In this document: one piece after another, positions 9,487 through 18,611 of the stretch
Layout of the letters: every line of letters begins with the position of its first letter
Position numbering within the stretch: the first letter of the stretch is position 1
NCBI GenBank assembly: GCA_902762805.1
Contig: CACWPQ010000018.1
Coordinates: 23,113 to 87,112, forward strand
DNA: 64,000 nucleotides
Reading direction: 5' to 3'
Source of the DNA: an uncultured Bacteroidota bacterium
GTDB taxonomy: Bacteria > Bacteroidota > Bacteroidia > Bacteroidales > P3
Made by a program: the position numbers and the translations under genes
Notes under the pieces: model-generated
What the model saw: the letters and a program-made list of their open reading frames with translations, nothing else
What the model was told of the DNA's origin: nothing
Databases searched by the model: none

Positions 9487-11589
9487 ATGGAGACCAACAG
9501 TTTCAGCATCACCAAGCGCGACGGGCAGACCGAACGCTTCTCATTGGACAAGATCATGAACGCCATATTGAAGGCGTTCAACTCGCTGGGCGAGCCCATC
9601 GACTTGGGGTCGCTCTCGAAGATATTGGCGCACCTGGACATCCACAACGGCATCACCATCGAGGAGATACAGAACCAGGTGGAGGTGGCGCTGATGAAGG
9701 AGGGCTATTATGCTGTGGCCAAGAGCTTTATGCTCTACCGCCAGCAGCACACCGAGGACCGCGAGACGCTGGAGAAGCTGCGCTTCCTCTCCGACTACTG
9801 CGACGCGGCCAACGCGGCCACGGGCAGCAAGTATGACGCCAACGCCAACGTGGAGCACAAGAACATCGCCACGCTGATCGGCGAGCTGCCGAAGAGCGGC
9901 TTCATCCGGCTGAACCGCCGCCTGCTAGTGGACCGCATCAAGAAGATGTACGGCAAAGAATTGGCGGACAAATACATAGACCTGCTGACGCACCATTTCA
10001 TCTACAAGAACGACGAGACCAGCCTGGCCAACTACTGCGCCTCGATCACGATGTATCCGTGGCTGCTGGGCGGCACGATGAGCATCGGCGGCAACAGCAC
10101 GGCGCCGACCAACCTCAAGAGTTTCTGCGGCGGCTTTATCAACATGGTGTTCATGGTCTCCTCCATGCTGAGCGGCGCCTGCGCGACGCCCGAGTTCCTG
10201 ATGTACCTCAACTACTTCATCGGGCTGGACTACGGCAAGGATTATTATAAAGACCCCGCGCGCGTGGTGGACCTCAGCCTCAAACAGCGCACGGTCGACA
10301 AGGTGGTGACGGACTGCTTCGAGCAGATTGTCTACTCGCTGAACCAGCCGACCGGCGCCCGCAACTACCAGGCAGTGTTCTGGAACATAGCCTATTACGA
10401 CAAGCCCTACTTCGAGAGCCTCTTCGGCGAGTTCCGCTTCCCGGACGGGTCGGCGCCGGACTGGAACGGCCTCTGCTGGCTGCAGAAACGCTTCATGCGC
10501 TGGTTCAACGACGAGAGGACCAAGGCGGTGCTGACCTTCCCGGTGGAGACGATGGCGCTGCTCTACAACCCCGACCACACCTTCGCCGACCCCGACATGG
10601 CCCAGTTCACGGCCGAGATGTATGCCGAAGGGCACTCGTTCTTCACCTATATGAGCGACAACGCCGACTCGCTGAGCAGCTGCTGCCGCCTGCGCAACGA
10701 AATCACGGACAACGGCTTCAGCTACACGCTGGGTGCCGGCGGCGTGTCGACGGGCTCGAAGAGCGTGCTGACCATCAACCTCAACCGCTGCATCCAATAT
10801 GCAGTGAACCACGAGATTGACTACCGCGAGTACCTGACCGACATCATCGACCTCTGCCACAAGGTGCAGACAGCCTACAACGAGAACCTCAAGGACCTCC
10901 AGCAGCACGGCATGCTGCCGCTGTTCGACGCCGGATACATCAACATCAACCGCCAGTACCTGACCATCGGGGTGAACGGCCTGGTGGAGGCGGCGGAGTT
11001 CATGGGCATACCGATCACGGACAATCCGCAGTATCGCGAGTTCGTGCAGACGGTGCTGGGCCTGGTGGAGAAGAAGAACAAGGAGTACCGCACGAAGGAG
11101 CTGATGTTCAACTGCGAGATGATACCGGCGGAGAACGTGGGGGTGAAGCACGCCAAATGGGACCGCGAGGACGGCTACTACGTGCCGCGCGACTGCTACA
11201 ATTCGTACTTCTATATCGTTGAGGACCAGTCGCTGAGCATCATCGACAAGTTCCGCCTGCACGGCGCGCCCTACATCGAGCACCTCACGGGCGGCTCGGC
11301 GCTGCACATGAACCTGGACGAGCACCTGACGCAGGAGCAGTACATGCAGCTGCTGCAGGTGGCCGCCAAGGAGGGCTGCAACTACTTCACCTTCAACGTG
11401 CCGAACACCATCTGCAACGACTGCGGCCACATCGACAAGCGCAACCTGAAGGAGTGCCCGAAGTGCCACTCAAAGAACGTGGACTACATGACGCGCATCA
11501 TCGGCTACCTCAAACGTGTGAGCAACTTCAGCCAGCCGCGCCAGCAGGAGGCCGCCCGCCGCTACTACGCCACGGCGGAGGCGATGTAA
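9487..11589 (+). CDS. nrdD: Anaerobic (class III) ribonucleoside-triphosphate reductase
   Basis: This 700-residue oxygen-sensitive glycyl-radical enzyme makes dNTPs from NTPs. The N-terminal ATP-cone regulatory domain starts at KRDGQTERFSLDKI. The catalytic barrel includes GNSTAPTNLKSFCGG and SLSSCCRLRNE. Near the C-terminus a zinc site CNDCGH...CPKCHS is followed by the radical loop TRIIGYLKR, with the radical glycine at about residue 673. Length and order are standard. The activator gene nrdG follows, and the leader carries a cobalamin riboswitch, so expression should fall when B12 is available. Confidence 0.97.
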   Translation: METNSFSITKRDGQTERFSLDKIMNAILKAFNSLGEPIDLGSLSKILAHLDIHNGITIEEIQNQVEVALMKEGYYAVAKSFMLYRQQHTEDRETLEKLRFLSDYCDAANAATGSKYDANANVEHKNIATLIGELPKSGFIRLNRRLLVDRIKKMYGKELADKYIDLLTHHFIYKNDETSLANYCASITMYPWLLGGTMSIGGNSTAPTNLKSFCGGFINMVFMVSSMLSGACATPEFLMYLNYFIGLDYGKDYYKDPARVVDLSLKQRTVDKVVTDCFEQIVYSLNQPTGARNYQAVFWNIAYYDKPYFESLFGEFRFPDGSAPDWNGLCWLQKRFMRWFNDERTKAVLTFPVETMALLYNPDHTFADPDMAQFTAEMYAEGHSFFTYMSDNADSLSSCCRLRNEITDNGFSYTLGAGGVSTGSKSVLTINLNRCIQYAVNHEIDYREYLTDIIDLCHKVQTAYNENLKDLQQHGMLPLFDAGYININRQYLTIGVNGLVEAAEFMGIPITDNPQYREFVQTVLGLVEKKNKEYRTKELMFNCEMIPAENVGVKHAKWDREDGYYVPRDCYNSYFYIVEDQSLSIIDKFRLHGAPYIEHLTGGSALHMNLDEHLTQEQYMQLLQVAAKEGCNYFTFNVPNTICNDCGHIDKRNLKECPKCHSKNVDYMTRIIGYLKRVSNFSQPRQQEAARRYYATAEAM

Positions 11590-11594
11590 TTATG

Positions 11595-11624
11595 GAGTGA
11601 AAAGAAGTGAAAGGGAGTGAAAGG
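11595..11624. repeat. Decamer array, 3 x GAGTGAAAGG, ahead of nrdG
   Basis: The units are GAGTGAAAAG, AAGTGAAAGG and GAGTGAAAGG. The last one supplies the AAAGG immediately upstream of the nrdG ATG at 11628. Related decamers occur at 53857-53877 (inside ygiQ) and 61260-61299 (inside the lolA-like signal peptide). Confidence 0.85.
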
Positions 11625-11627
11625 ACG

Positions 11628-12092
11628 ATGCTGAAATACGCCGACAGTGCCGTGGTGTTCCAGGAGATACCGGACGAGGTGACGCTGGCCGTCAACCTCA
11701 CGGGATGCCCGTGCCGCTGCCCGGGGTGCCACTCGAAACACCTTTGGAGCGACAGCGGCAACGAGCTGACCGACAGCGAGGTGGACCGTCTGTTGGACAG
11801 CCACAAGGGGCACGTCACCTGCCTGGCCCTGATGGGCGGCGATGCGGCACCGGACGAGGTGGACGCCCTCTTCGCCCGCCTGCGCGAGCGCCGGCGCGGC
11901 ATCCACACCGCTTGGTACAGCGGCCGCACACTGCTCTCCAAGGAGGTCGACCTCAGCCACTTGGACTACCTCAAGCTGGGTCCCTACCTGGCTCACCTAG
12001 GCCCCCTGAAGAAACCCACCACCAACCAGCGCCTCTACCGCGTGCGGGACGGCAAGATGGAGGATATCACACCGCGCTTTTGGCGTAAATAG
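11628..12092 (+). CDS. nrdG: Anaerobic ribonucleotide reductase activating protein (radical SAM)
   Basis: This 154-residue radical SAM enzyme uses S-adenosylmethionine and a [4Fe-4S] cluster to generate the glycyl radical on NrdD. The cluster motif CPCRCPGC (Cys27, Cys31, Cys34; CX3CX2C) is in its usual N-terminal place, followed by LWSDSGNELT and LALMGGDA, the SAM-contacting GGD region. An upstream GTG at 11607 lies inside a decamer repeat, so the ATG at 11628, preceded by GAAAGGACG, is preferred. It is co-transcribed with nrdD, 38 bases downstream. Confidence 0.94.
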   Translation: MLKYADSAVVFQEIPDEVTLAVNLTGCPCRCPGCHSKHLWSDSGNELTDSEVDRLLDSHKGHVTCLALMGGDAAPDEVDALFARLRERRRGIHTAWYSGRTLLSKEVDLSHLDYLKLGPYLAHLGPLKKPTTNQRLYRVRDGKMEDITPRFWRK

Positions 12093-12240
12093 ACCCCCAA
12101 GAAACATATTTTTACAAGAAGAGTGCGGGTGATACGAGGTGAATACGAGGGGTATGTTGGCTGAATAGGCGTGGCGAGGTCCGTAACGTGCTGGGGGACA
12201 GGGAGGAGACTTTTTTTGCTGCTATGTCAAATAAAGTTTG

Positions 12241-12250
12241 TATATTTGCA
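12241..12250 (+). promoter_or_regulatory. Promoter -7 element for the type III R-M operon
   Basis: TATATTTGCA, 259 bases ahead of the mod start. The intervening leader contains the nested stem-loop at 12331-12448. The 12093-12240 stretch upstream holds only weak ATACGAGG repeats and a T7 run near 12210. Confidence 0.75.
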
Positions 12251-12330
12251 CCGCGAAAATAAAGTAGACATGAATTAGAAAACAGAAAAAATAAACAACA
12301 TATAGTAATAGCGTTTGCTGTTTGTTCCGA

Positions 12331-12448
12331 CCAGCCTGGAACGTGGAAATTTCAATCTGGGGTAAAAGGGCTACAAAAAGCGGATGCTCGCGTTGAGGCG
12401 GGCTTTTTGACTTTCCCTTTTACCGGTAATTCCACGACCGCAGGCTGG
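12331..12448 (+). ncRNA. Candidate structured RNA: long nested stem-loop in the mod leader
   Basis: Four complementary arm pairs are nested around one loop: CCAGCCTG (12331) with CAGGCTGG (12441-12448); CGTGGAAATT (12342) with AATTCCACG (12428-12436, one bulged A); GGTAAAAGGG (12361-12370) with CCCTTTTACC (12415-12424); CAAAAAGC (12374-12381) with GCTTTTTG (12402-12409). The predicted transcript begins near 12257, so the hairpin is transcribed just ahead of mod. It could be a regulatory leader, a small RNA or a palindromic mobile element; no known RNA family was recognised. Confidence 0.6.
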
Positions 12449-12509
12449 AGACGAGATTGGCTCGCCTCCTTTTTATATGCGGTCGGTGGAAATGATGTAG
12501 AAGGGACGG

Positions 12510-14459
12510 ATGGCAAGCCGAAAACAAACAGCTATGCCCATCAAGAGCCTTATCAACGAGTTGCCGGACATCGTGCGCGACGGCAACCGCGAGGCGGCGG
12601 CCATCCTCGACCGCCTCTCCTCCCCCAACCGTATTACACTGCAGACCAACGAGGTGGTGCTGCCCGCCAAGGCCAGCAGCGCCATGCGCTTCAATGGTAC
12701 GCAGGCTTCCAGCCTGCGAGATGATGCCGCAGGCAAGATGCCTGCGTACCAGGATGCCGCAGGCTGGAAGCCTGCGTACCAGAACCGCCTCATCTATGGC
12801 GACAACCTGCTGGCTATGCAGGCACTTTTGGCAGGCGACCCGGCCACGGGGCTGCCCTCGCTGCGCGGCAAGGTGGACCTCATCTATATCGACCCGCCCT
12901 TCGACAGCAAGGCCGACTACCGCACCAAGCTCACCCTCCCCGGCGGCGACATCAGCCAGAAGCCCACCACCATTGAGCAGTTTGCCTATGCAGACACGTG
13001 GAAGGACGGAACCGCCAGCTACCTGCGCATGCTCTATCCCCGCCTCGTCCTGATGCGCGAACTCCTTTCCGACCACGGCAGCATCTACGTCCATATCGAC
13101 TGGCACGTCGGCCACTACGTAAAGGTGCTGATGGATGAGATATTCGGGAAGAGCAATTTCGTAAATGAGATAGTTTGGCATTACCCATCAATGTCTCGCA
13201 CGGATTCCAATTTTCCACGTAAGCACGATTGTATATATATGTATGCAAGAGATAAGGAAAACTACACTTTCAATACAGAAAGCGAATTTGTGCGTGAGAA
13301 ATATGCAGAAACGACTGTTGCAAGAGCCAATTATGCAGCGGGATTTAACAATGACGAGGCAGGATATCTTAAATCGGACACTAAGTTGAGTGATGATGTT
13401 TGGACTATCGGGCATGTTAAATCGAAGAATGAAATTGTCAATTACGCCACGCAGAAGCCAGAGAGACTCTTGCAGAGAATCATCGCTGCCTCCAGCAACG
13501 AGGGCGACCTTGTCTGTGACTTCTTCGGAGGCAGCGGCACTACGGCGGCGGTGGCGGAGCGGCTGGGACGCAGGTGGATAACATCGGATATCGGCAAGCC
13601 TGCCACCCTCGTGATGCGCAAGCGCCTCATCGACCAGGAGGTGAAGCCTTTCCTCTACCAGGCCATCGGCGACTACCAGAAGGAGATGATGCACGGCACG
13701 CGCCTGTTCCGCAGCATCGGCGACCTCAGCCAGGTGGTGATGCAGCTCTACGGCGCCCTGCCCTTCACACCCGACCAGGTGGCGGATAGAAACTATGGCT
13801 ATATAAAAGACGAGCGCACGCTGGTATATGTGGACAGCCCCAACAAGCTGACGGGCCGCGCCACCCTGCGCCGCGCCAGCGAAGCCACACAGAGCCTCCT
13901 CGGCGGCGGCTGGCGGAAGTGCATCGTCCTGGCCTGGAATTTTTCCTACGACATCAGCCAGGCGATAGAGGAATATAAGAACACCGTCGAGGTGCTGGTC
14001 ATTCCGCCCGACCTGATGGACAAGCTCAAGAAGCAGGGCTTCACTAAACTGATACAGAGCGGCACGGTGCGTTTCAGCGGCCTACAGTACCTCACCATCC
14101 ATCCCATAGAGAAACACACCACCGCCGACGGCGATGTGCTGACCATCCGTCTGCGCGACTATGTGCAGCTCTCGCCCGACAATATCCCGCTGGACGAGAA
14201 GGACCGCGAGGCGGTGCGTCGCCTGATGGCCGAAGACCCCCTCTCACTCATCGAGTACTGGAGCATCGACCCCGACTACGACGGCGTGACCTTCCGCTCC
14301 ACGTGGCAGGACTACCGCGAGAACACAGCGCAGGACCACGACGCGCTGCACTGCGTCTACCGCGCCGACCTCACCGCGCCGCATAAGGAGAGCCGCGCGG
14401 TGTGTGTGAAGGCGGTGGACGTGTTCGGTTTTGAAAGCGTGGTGGTGGAGAGAGTTTAG
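12510..14459 (+). CDS. mod: Type III restriction-modification system methyltransferase (Mod)
   Basis: This 649-residue adenine N6-methyltransferase sets the specificity of the type III system. The order is that of the beta class: catalytic DPPF at 128-131 first, a recognition region in the middle, then the SAM-binding [10 protein letters not shown] at about 337. AGAAGGGACGG precedes the ATG. Two oddities stand out. Residues 63-91 contain three palindromic inserts ([20 protein letters not shown] and an inverted copy) encoded by 12697-12780. Codons for residues about 208-310 are strikingly AT-rich compared with the GC-rich flanks, which suggests that the target recognition domain was exchanged by recombination. 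The restriction subunit follows after a palindromic spacer. Confidence 0.95.
   Translation: MASRKQTAMPIKSLINELPDIVRDGNREAAAILDRLSSPNRITLQTNEVVLPAKASSAMRFNGTQASSLRDDAAGKMPAYQDAAGWKPAYQNRLIYGDNLLAMQALLAGDPATGLPSLRGKVDLIYIDPPFDSKADYRTKLTLPGGDISQKPTTIEQFAYADTWKDGTASYLRMLYPRLVLMRELLSDHGSIYVHIDWHVGHYVKVLMDEIFGKSNFVNEIVWHYPSMSRTDSNFPRKHDCIYMYARDKENYTFNTESEFVREKYAETTVARANYAAGFNNDEAGYLKSDTKLSDDVWTIGHVKSKNEIVNYATQKPERLLQRIIAASSNEGDLVCDFFGGSGTTAAVAERLGRRWITSDIGKPATLVMRKRLIDQEVKPFLYQAIGDYQKEMMHGTRLFRSIGDLSQVVMQLYGALPFTPDQVADRNYGYIKDERTLVYVDSPNKLTGRATLRRASEATQSLLGGGWRKCIVLAWNFSYDISQAIEEYKNTVEVLVIPPDLMDKLKKQGFTKLIQSGTVRFSGLQYLTIHPIEKHTTADGDVLTIRLRDYVQLSPDNIPLDEKDREAVRRLMAEDPLSLIEYWSIDPDYDGVTFRSTWQDYRENTAQDHDALHCVYRADLTAPHKESRAVCVKAVDVFGFESVVVERV
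12697..12780. repeat. Three palindromic elements inserted in frame in mod
   Basis: Two direct 30-bp copies (12723-12752 and 12753-12782) begin GATGCCGCAGGC and end GCCTGCGTACCAG. Each carries a hairpin (GCAGGCA-AGA-TGCCTGC; GCAGGCT-GGA-AGCCTGC). An inverted copy, GGTACGCAGGCTTCCAGCCT onward, lies at 12697-12717. Because the unit is 30 bp, each copy adds ten residues without a frame change. Half of the same palindrome also appears at 12440-12448 in the leader. Confidence 0.88.
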
Positions 14460-14486
14460 GTTTAAGTATGAGGTTTGAGGTTTTGA

Positions 14487-14560
14487 GCCCGCGGAGCGGG
14501 CGACAGATAATAGCCGTGGGCGTAAGCCCACGGCTAAATGAAGTAACGCCCCAGGGGGCT
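14487..14560. repeat. REP-like palindromes between mod and res
   Basis: Three hairpins lie in the 115-base spacer: GCCCG-CGGAG-CGGGC (14487-14501), AGCCGTGGGC-GTAA-GCCCACGGCT (14512-14535) and a GC-rich one ending GGGGGC (14548-14559), followed by an A run. They may attenuate read-through from mod into res. Confidence 0.8.
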
Positions 14561-14574
14561 AAAAAAAATACACT

Positions 14575-17403
14575 ATGACACAATACAACCAAGACAATAT
14601 ATCGCTGCTGCTGGCGCAGCGGCTGAGCGACAAGGTGAACGAGGCCTGGGAGAGCGGCGAGATGATGGAACGGGTGACGCCCGTGACACGCGAACTGCTG
14701 CAATACTGGTTCTGCGAACCATTCACCACCGAGCGTACCTACAACTTCCACGCAGGACAGCGGCAGGCCATACTGAACACCATCTACCTGCACGAAGTAG
14801 CTGGAGTGCAAACCGTGGAGGACAACTACGCGTCCGTTCTACCCGACATGATGGGACAGGTGGACATGGACGCGCTGACGCAACAGAAGTACCAGATGCC
14901 CAAGTATGCCATCAAGATGGCCACCGGCACCGGCAAGACGTGGGTGATGCACGCCCTGCTGCTGTGGCAGATGCTCAACGCACGGCACACGGGGGGCGAC
15001 CGCTACACCCAGCGCTTCCTGCTCATCGCCCCCGGCATCATCGTCTACGACCGCCTGCTGGATGCCTATCTGGGCAAGATGGTGGCCGGTGAACGCCACA
15101 GCGAGACCAGCGACCTGCACAAGTATCAGGACCTATTCCTGCCCCCGCAGTACCGCGAGGAGGTGTTCAACTTCGTACAGACCAACACCGTCAGCAAAGA
15201 GCACGGCATCGGACGCAAGACAGTAGGCGAGGGCCTGATAGCCATCACCAACTGGCACCTCTTCCTGCAACGCGACGACAAGGAAGAGGAGAAGGACCTG
15301 GTAGACCAGCTGCTACCATTGCGACCAGGCATCGCCGCGGGCAACGCGCTCGATGCACTCGACCGCCGCTACCTGCGTGGCACCGAGGCGGAATATCTGC
15401 ACGACCTGGAGGACTTGATGGTAATAAACGACGAAGCACACCATGTGCATGAGAACGCCGGCGACAAAGACGACGTGCAGTGGCAGCAGGCACTGGACTA
15501 TATGCTGGAAGGCAAGCGGACGCGCATGCAGGTGGACTTCAGCGCCACACCCTACGAGCAGCGGGGCAGCGGCAGGAAGGCGAGGAAGGTGTACTTCCCC
15601 CACATCGTGGTGGACTTCGACCTGATGGAGGCCATGCGGCAGGGCTTGGTGAAGACCCTCTCGCTCGACCAGCGGCAAGAGCTGACCGAGCTGGCCGACC
15701 TGGACTACAACGCCATCCGCGAAGGGCGCACGGTGGTGGCCCTCAGCGAGGGACAGAAGCTGATGCTGCGCGCGGGATTGGAGCGCTTGAACCAGTTGCA
15801 GCACAGCTTTACCCCCCTGGGCAAGCAAGCCAAGATGATGGTGGTGTGCGAGGATACGAAGGTGACGCCCCTGGTGGAGCGGTACCTCGTGGCGCAGGGG
15901 CTGGCGGGCGAGGAAGTGCTGCGGGTGGACAGCGACGCCAAAGGCAGTGTGAAAGAAGAGGAGTGGAAGCGCGTCAGCGAGCGGCTGACCCACATGGACG
16001 ACCACGCTACGCCGCGGGTGGTGGTGAGTGTGATGATGCTACGCGAGGGCTTCGATGTGAACAATATATGCGTTATAGTACCGCTGCGAAGTAGCGAGAG
16101 TAGCATCCTGCTGGAGCAAGTGGTAGGGCGCGGACTGCGGCTGATGTGGCGCGAACCCGAATACACAGAGGCCAAATTGGAGAACCGCCACCGGCTGCTG
16201 GTAGAAAAACGGGAGCCGCTGAACTACATGGATATACTGTTCATTGTGGAGCATCCACGATTTCGCGAGTTCTACGACGAGCTGATCAACGGTGGCCTGG
16301 CTGCGGTGGGCACAGGAGGGCCTAGCCCTGAGCCGCCGACCGACATGCTGATGGCCGAGCTGAAAGAGAACTACGCGGACTACGACATCGCGTGGCTCAA
16401 CATCCTGCGCGACAGCGAAGAGATACTTAAAATGCCCATGCCTGAAGTGGAGCGGATGGAAGTATTCACGGCCTACACCCTCGACCAGCTGCGCCGCCAC
16501 CTGGCTACCGACGGCGAAACCTTTGTCAGCCAGGCGGTGGCGATGAAGACGACCTTTGGCAAGTTCAACGTCAAGGCCGACCTTTTCACGGCCGACAGCT
16601 ATCGGGAATACCTGCAAAAACTGCTTCGGACAGTTACTCACGCACAGGATAGGGAGAAGCCCCTGATACAGATTGGCGAGGCAATATTGATGCAGACGCT
16701 GGACCGTTATATCCGCACACGGCTGTTCGGGCAGCCTTTCGACCCATTCAATGGAAACGATTGGAAAATACTATTGGCTCAAAACGGTGTGGTTACGCAG
16801 CACATTGTCAGGGTAATGGCAGCCGTGTTATACCGGCTTCAACAAACCGTTATGACCACAGATGCCGAAGTGGAAGAGACATGGTTCTCGAAAGTGGAGA
16901 AGCTGCCCATGCGCGAACAGTATTCTCTCGAACTACGCAAGACCATCTACACCCGCACTGCTTTTCCCAGTCACGGTGGCGGATTGGAGCGCGCCTTCAT
17001 GGTATTTATCGATGCCGACAGCGATGTGGAACGATGGCTGAAAATCAGCGAGACACGCCACCGATTCGCCAGCATCACCTATATGCGCACTGACGGACTG
17101 CTAGCCACCTACCACCCTGATTTTATGGTGGAAACAGCCGATAGGATGTACCTCGTGGAGACCAAAGGAGAGGACAAAGTGCGCGACCGCAACGTACAGC
17201 AGAAAAGGCGAGCGGCATCGGAGTGGTGCGAGAAAATCAACCAACTGCCGACCGACAAGCGGCAAGGCCGCACATGGGAATACATCCTGCTCGGCGAGAA
17301 CGACTTCTATGGACTGTCTTCCGCTGGTGCCACCCTGACAGACATCTGCCAGCGTTGTCGAGTCAGCATGTCGACCGTGCAGGGCGAGCTGCATTTCGGA
17401 TAA
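14575..17403 (+). CDS. res: Type III restriction enzyme, helicase-nuclease subunit (Res)
   Basis: This 942-residue subunit forms, with Mod, the ATP-dependent type III endonuclease that cuts DNA carrying two unmodified, inversely oriented sites. It has SF2 helicase motifs: Walker A ATGTGKT at 116-122, DEAH at 286-289, FSATPYE near 322, and motif VI VVGRGLR at 516-522. The C-terminal nuclease follows the PD-ExK plan, with Asp849 in HPDF, then Glu862 and Lys864 in VETKG. All key residues are present, so the enzyme looks functional. It is read in the same direction as mod; the next gene is convergent. Confidence 0.94.
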   Translation: MTQYNQDNISLLLAQRLSDKVNEAWESGEMMERVTPVTRELLQYWFCEPFTTERTYNFHAGQRQAILNTIYLHEVAGVQTVEDNYASVLPDMMGQVDMDALTQQKYQMPKYAIKMATGTGKTWVMHALLLWQMLNARHTGGDRYTQRFLLIAPGIIVYDRLLDAYLGKMVAGERHSETSDLHKYQDLFLPPQYREEVFNFVQTNTVSKEHGIGRKTVGEGLIAITNWHLFLQRDDKEEEKDLVDQLLPLRPGIAAGNALDALDRRYLRGTEAEYLHDLEDLMVINDEAHHVHENAGDKDDVQWQQALDYMLEGKRTRMQVDFSATPYEQRGSGRKARKVYFPHIVVDFDLMEAMRQGLVKTLSLDQRQELTELADLDYNAIREGRTVVALSEGQKLMLRAGLERLNQLQHSFTPLGKQAKMMVVCEDTKVTPLVERYLVAQGLAGEEVLRVDSDAKGSVKEEEWKRVSERLTHMDDHATPRVVVSVMMLREGFDVNNICVIVPLRSSESSILLEQVVGRGLRLMWREPEYTEAKLENRHRLLVEKREPLNYMDILFIVEHPRFREFYDELINGGLAAVGTGGPSPEPPTDMLMAELKENYADYDIAWLNILRDSEEILKMPMPEVERMEVFTAYTLDQLRRHLATDGETFVSQAVAMKTTFGKFNVKADLFTADSYREYLQKLLRTVTHAQDREKPLIQIGEAILMQTLDRYIRTRLFGQPFDPFNGNDWKILLAQNGVVTQHIVRVMAAVLYRLQQTVMTTDAEVEETWFSKVEKLPMREQYSLELRKTIYTRTAFPSHGGGLERAFMVFIDADSDVERWLKISETRHRFASITYMRTDGLLATYHPDFMVETADRMYLVETKGEDKVRDRNVQQKRRAASEWCEKINQLPTDKRQGRTWEYILLGENDFYGLSSAGATLTDICQRCRVSMSTVQGELHFG

Positions 17404-17417
17404 AAGCCAACCGGCAA

Positions 17418-17888
17418 CTAACGCTGAGGGAGACACTCTTCGAAAGTGCCGTCGCAATAGATGAAAAGCAACTTGGCAACCCGCCTGGAGGAAGGGGCTG
17501 GAGCCTCGGCTGAAGGCATCGGCTGAACCTCCTCAACATACTCATTTTCAATACCATTATCAACTTCCAACGCAGGCTCGCCGAGGCGGGTCTGGAATTC
17601 GTCGTGCACAGAGGTGTCGGCGGCGAAGAAGTCGGGCTGTGGGTCGGGGGATGCGGGGGGCAGAGATGCCGGAGCACCCGAGGCATACATCTCGCCACGG
17701 CCCAAAAGGAGCCAGTTGGCATCAATCTCGGGATAGCGACGCAGCACCTTGGCCACGAAGTCGAGACTGGGGTTGTTGCGGCCACCCAGAATGTGCGACA
17801 TGCCGGAGGGCTGTATGCCGATCTCCTCCGCGAACTGACGGGCGGTGATATTTTTGGCCCGAAGAATGAGATTTATCCTGTTTATCAT
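17418..17888 (-). CDS. XRE-family transcriptional regulator
   Basis: This 156-residue protein has an N-terminal helix-turn-helix: INLILRAKNITARQFAEEIG / IQPSGMSHILGGRNNPSLD / FVAKVLRRYPEIDANWLL, followed by LGRGEMY, a pattern common to phage-type repressors in Bacteroidetes. A Pro/Ser/Ala-rich linker leads to a short C-terminal segment ending LLFIYCDGTFEECLPQR. The ATG at 17888 is preferred over a GTG at 17909. It lies between two restriction-modification systems, convergent with res and divergent from the EcoRI-type methyltransferase. The 400-base AT-rich region upstream is crowded with TTACA/TGTAA half-sites, so it probably regulates itself and perhaps the neighbouring system. Confidence 0.82.
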   Translation of the reverse strand: MINRINLILRAKNITARQFAEEIGIQPSGMSHILGGRNNPSLDFVAKVLRRYPEIDANWLLLGRGEMYASGAPASLPPASPDPQPDFFAADTSVHDEFQTRLGEPALEVDNGIENEYVEEVQPMPSAEAPAPSSRRVAKLLFIYCDGTFEECLPQR

Positions 17889-18300
17889 AATCTTACATTT
17901 GTAATGCACCTATTATTCGAATTACAAAATTACACATAAAATCCAACACTACCAAACTAAACCTGTAATTTTACAAAATTAAACCACACGGATGATTAAA
18001 CAATCACTTAAATAAAACAAGTAAAAGAAAAGTTACACAATGAGTTATGCAACATGAATACGATTTAATGAAGTGTTGGTTTACATTGCTAAATGTTACA
18101 AGTATTACTTTATGAATAAACATATAAAACACTTGTAGATATTGATTTAAATAAGCATTATGTATAAATGTTAATTATTTTAACAAAAATTACAACTATA
18201 TTCATAAACTGGGTGCAATGTTTACACATTTTATCTACAATTACAAAAGTGGTTATACGGGTAACACCCTAAACATGCTACAAATGTAAACAGATGAATT
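17889..18300. promoter_or_regulatory. AT-rich control region with many TTACA/TGTAA half-sites
   Basis: About ten TTACA and three TGTAA words occur in roughly 400 bases, several as close pairs (TTACATTTGTAA near 17893, ATTACAAAATTACA near 17920, TGTAATTTTACA near 17966, CTACAAATGTAAAC near 18279). A minus-strand -7 element TAATTTTG at 17925-17932 overlaps one pair, consistent with repression of the XRE gene by its product. Base composition contrasts sharply with the GC-rich neighbours. There is no gene in the region. Confidence 0.55.
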
Positions 18301-18459
18301 TCGCCCACAATCGCCTATCGTGCCCGTTGCTGGGCCGGACGTACAGAATGGAAAGAAAACCGCTCAGAGGGGCAAAAGTCGCTGTCGCCATTTTCCTCCA
18401 CACGTCCCTCCTCCCCCACCCTGCGAAAAACTTTTTTTGGCCAACTCAAAAACATTTCG

Positions 18460-18469
18460 TACTTTTGCA
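18460..18469 (+). promoter_or_regulatory. Promoter -7 element upstream of the EcoRI-type methyltransferase (distal)
   Basis: TACTTTTGCA, a strong match about 300 bases before the gene. No coding sequence lies between, so the transcript would have a long leader. Confidence 0.65.
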
Positions 18470-18611
18470 GCCGGAAATGCCCCGAGAGGAAGGGGTGTGA
18501 AAAAAATAGATTATTAACAGCATTACTATTATTCACATTCGAATCAAAAGCGTCGGAAACTGGAGATTTCATTTTGGATAATAGTTCACGGAGAGAGTGG
18601 ACGTGTTTTGT

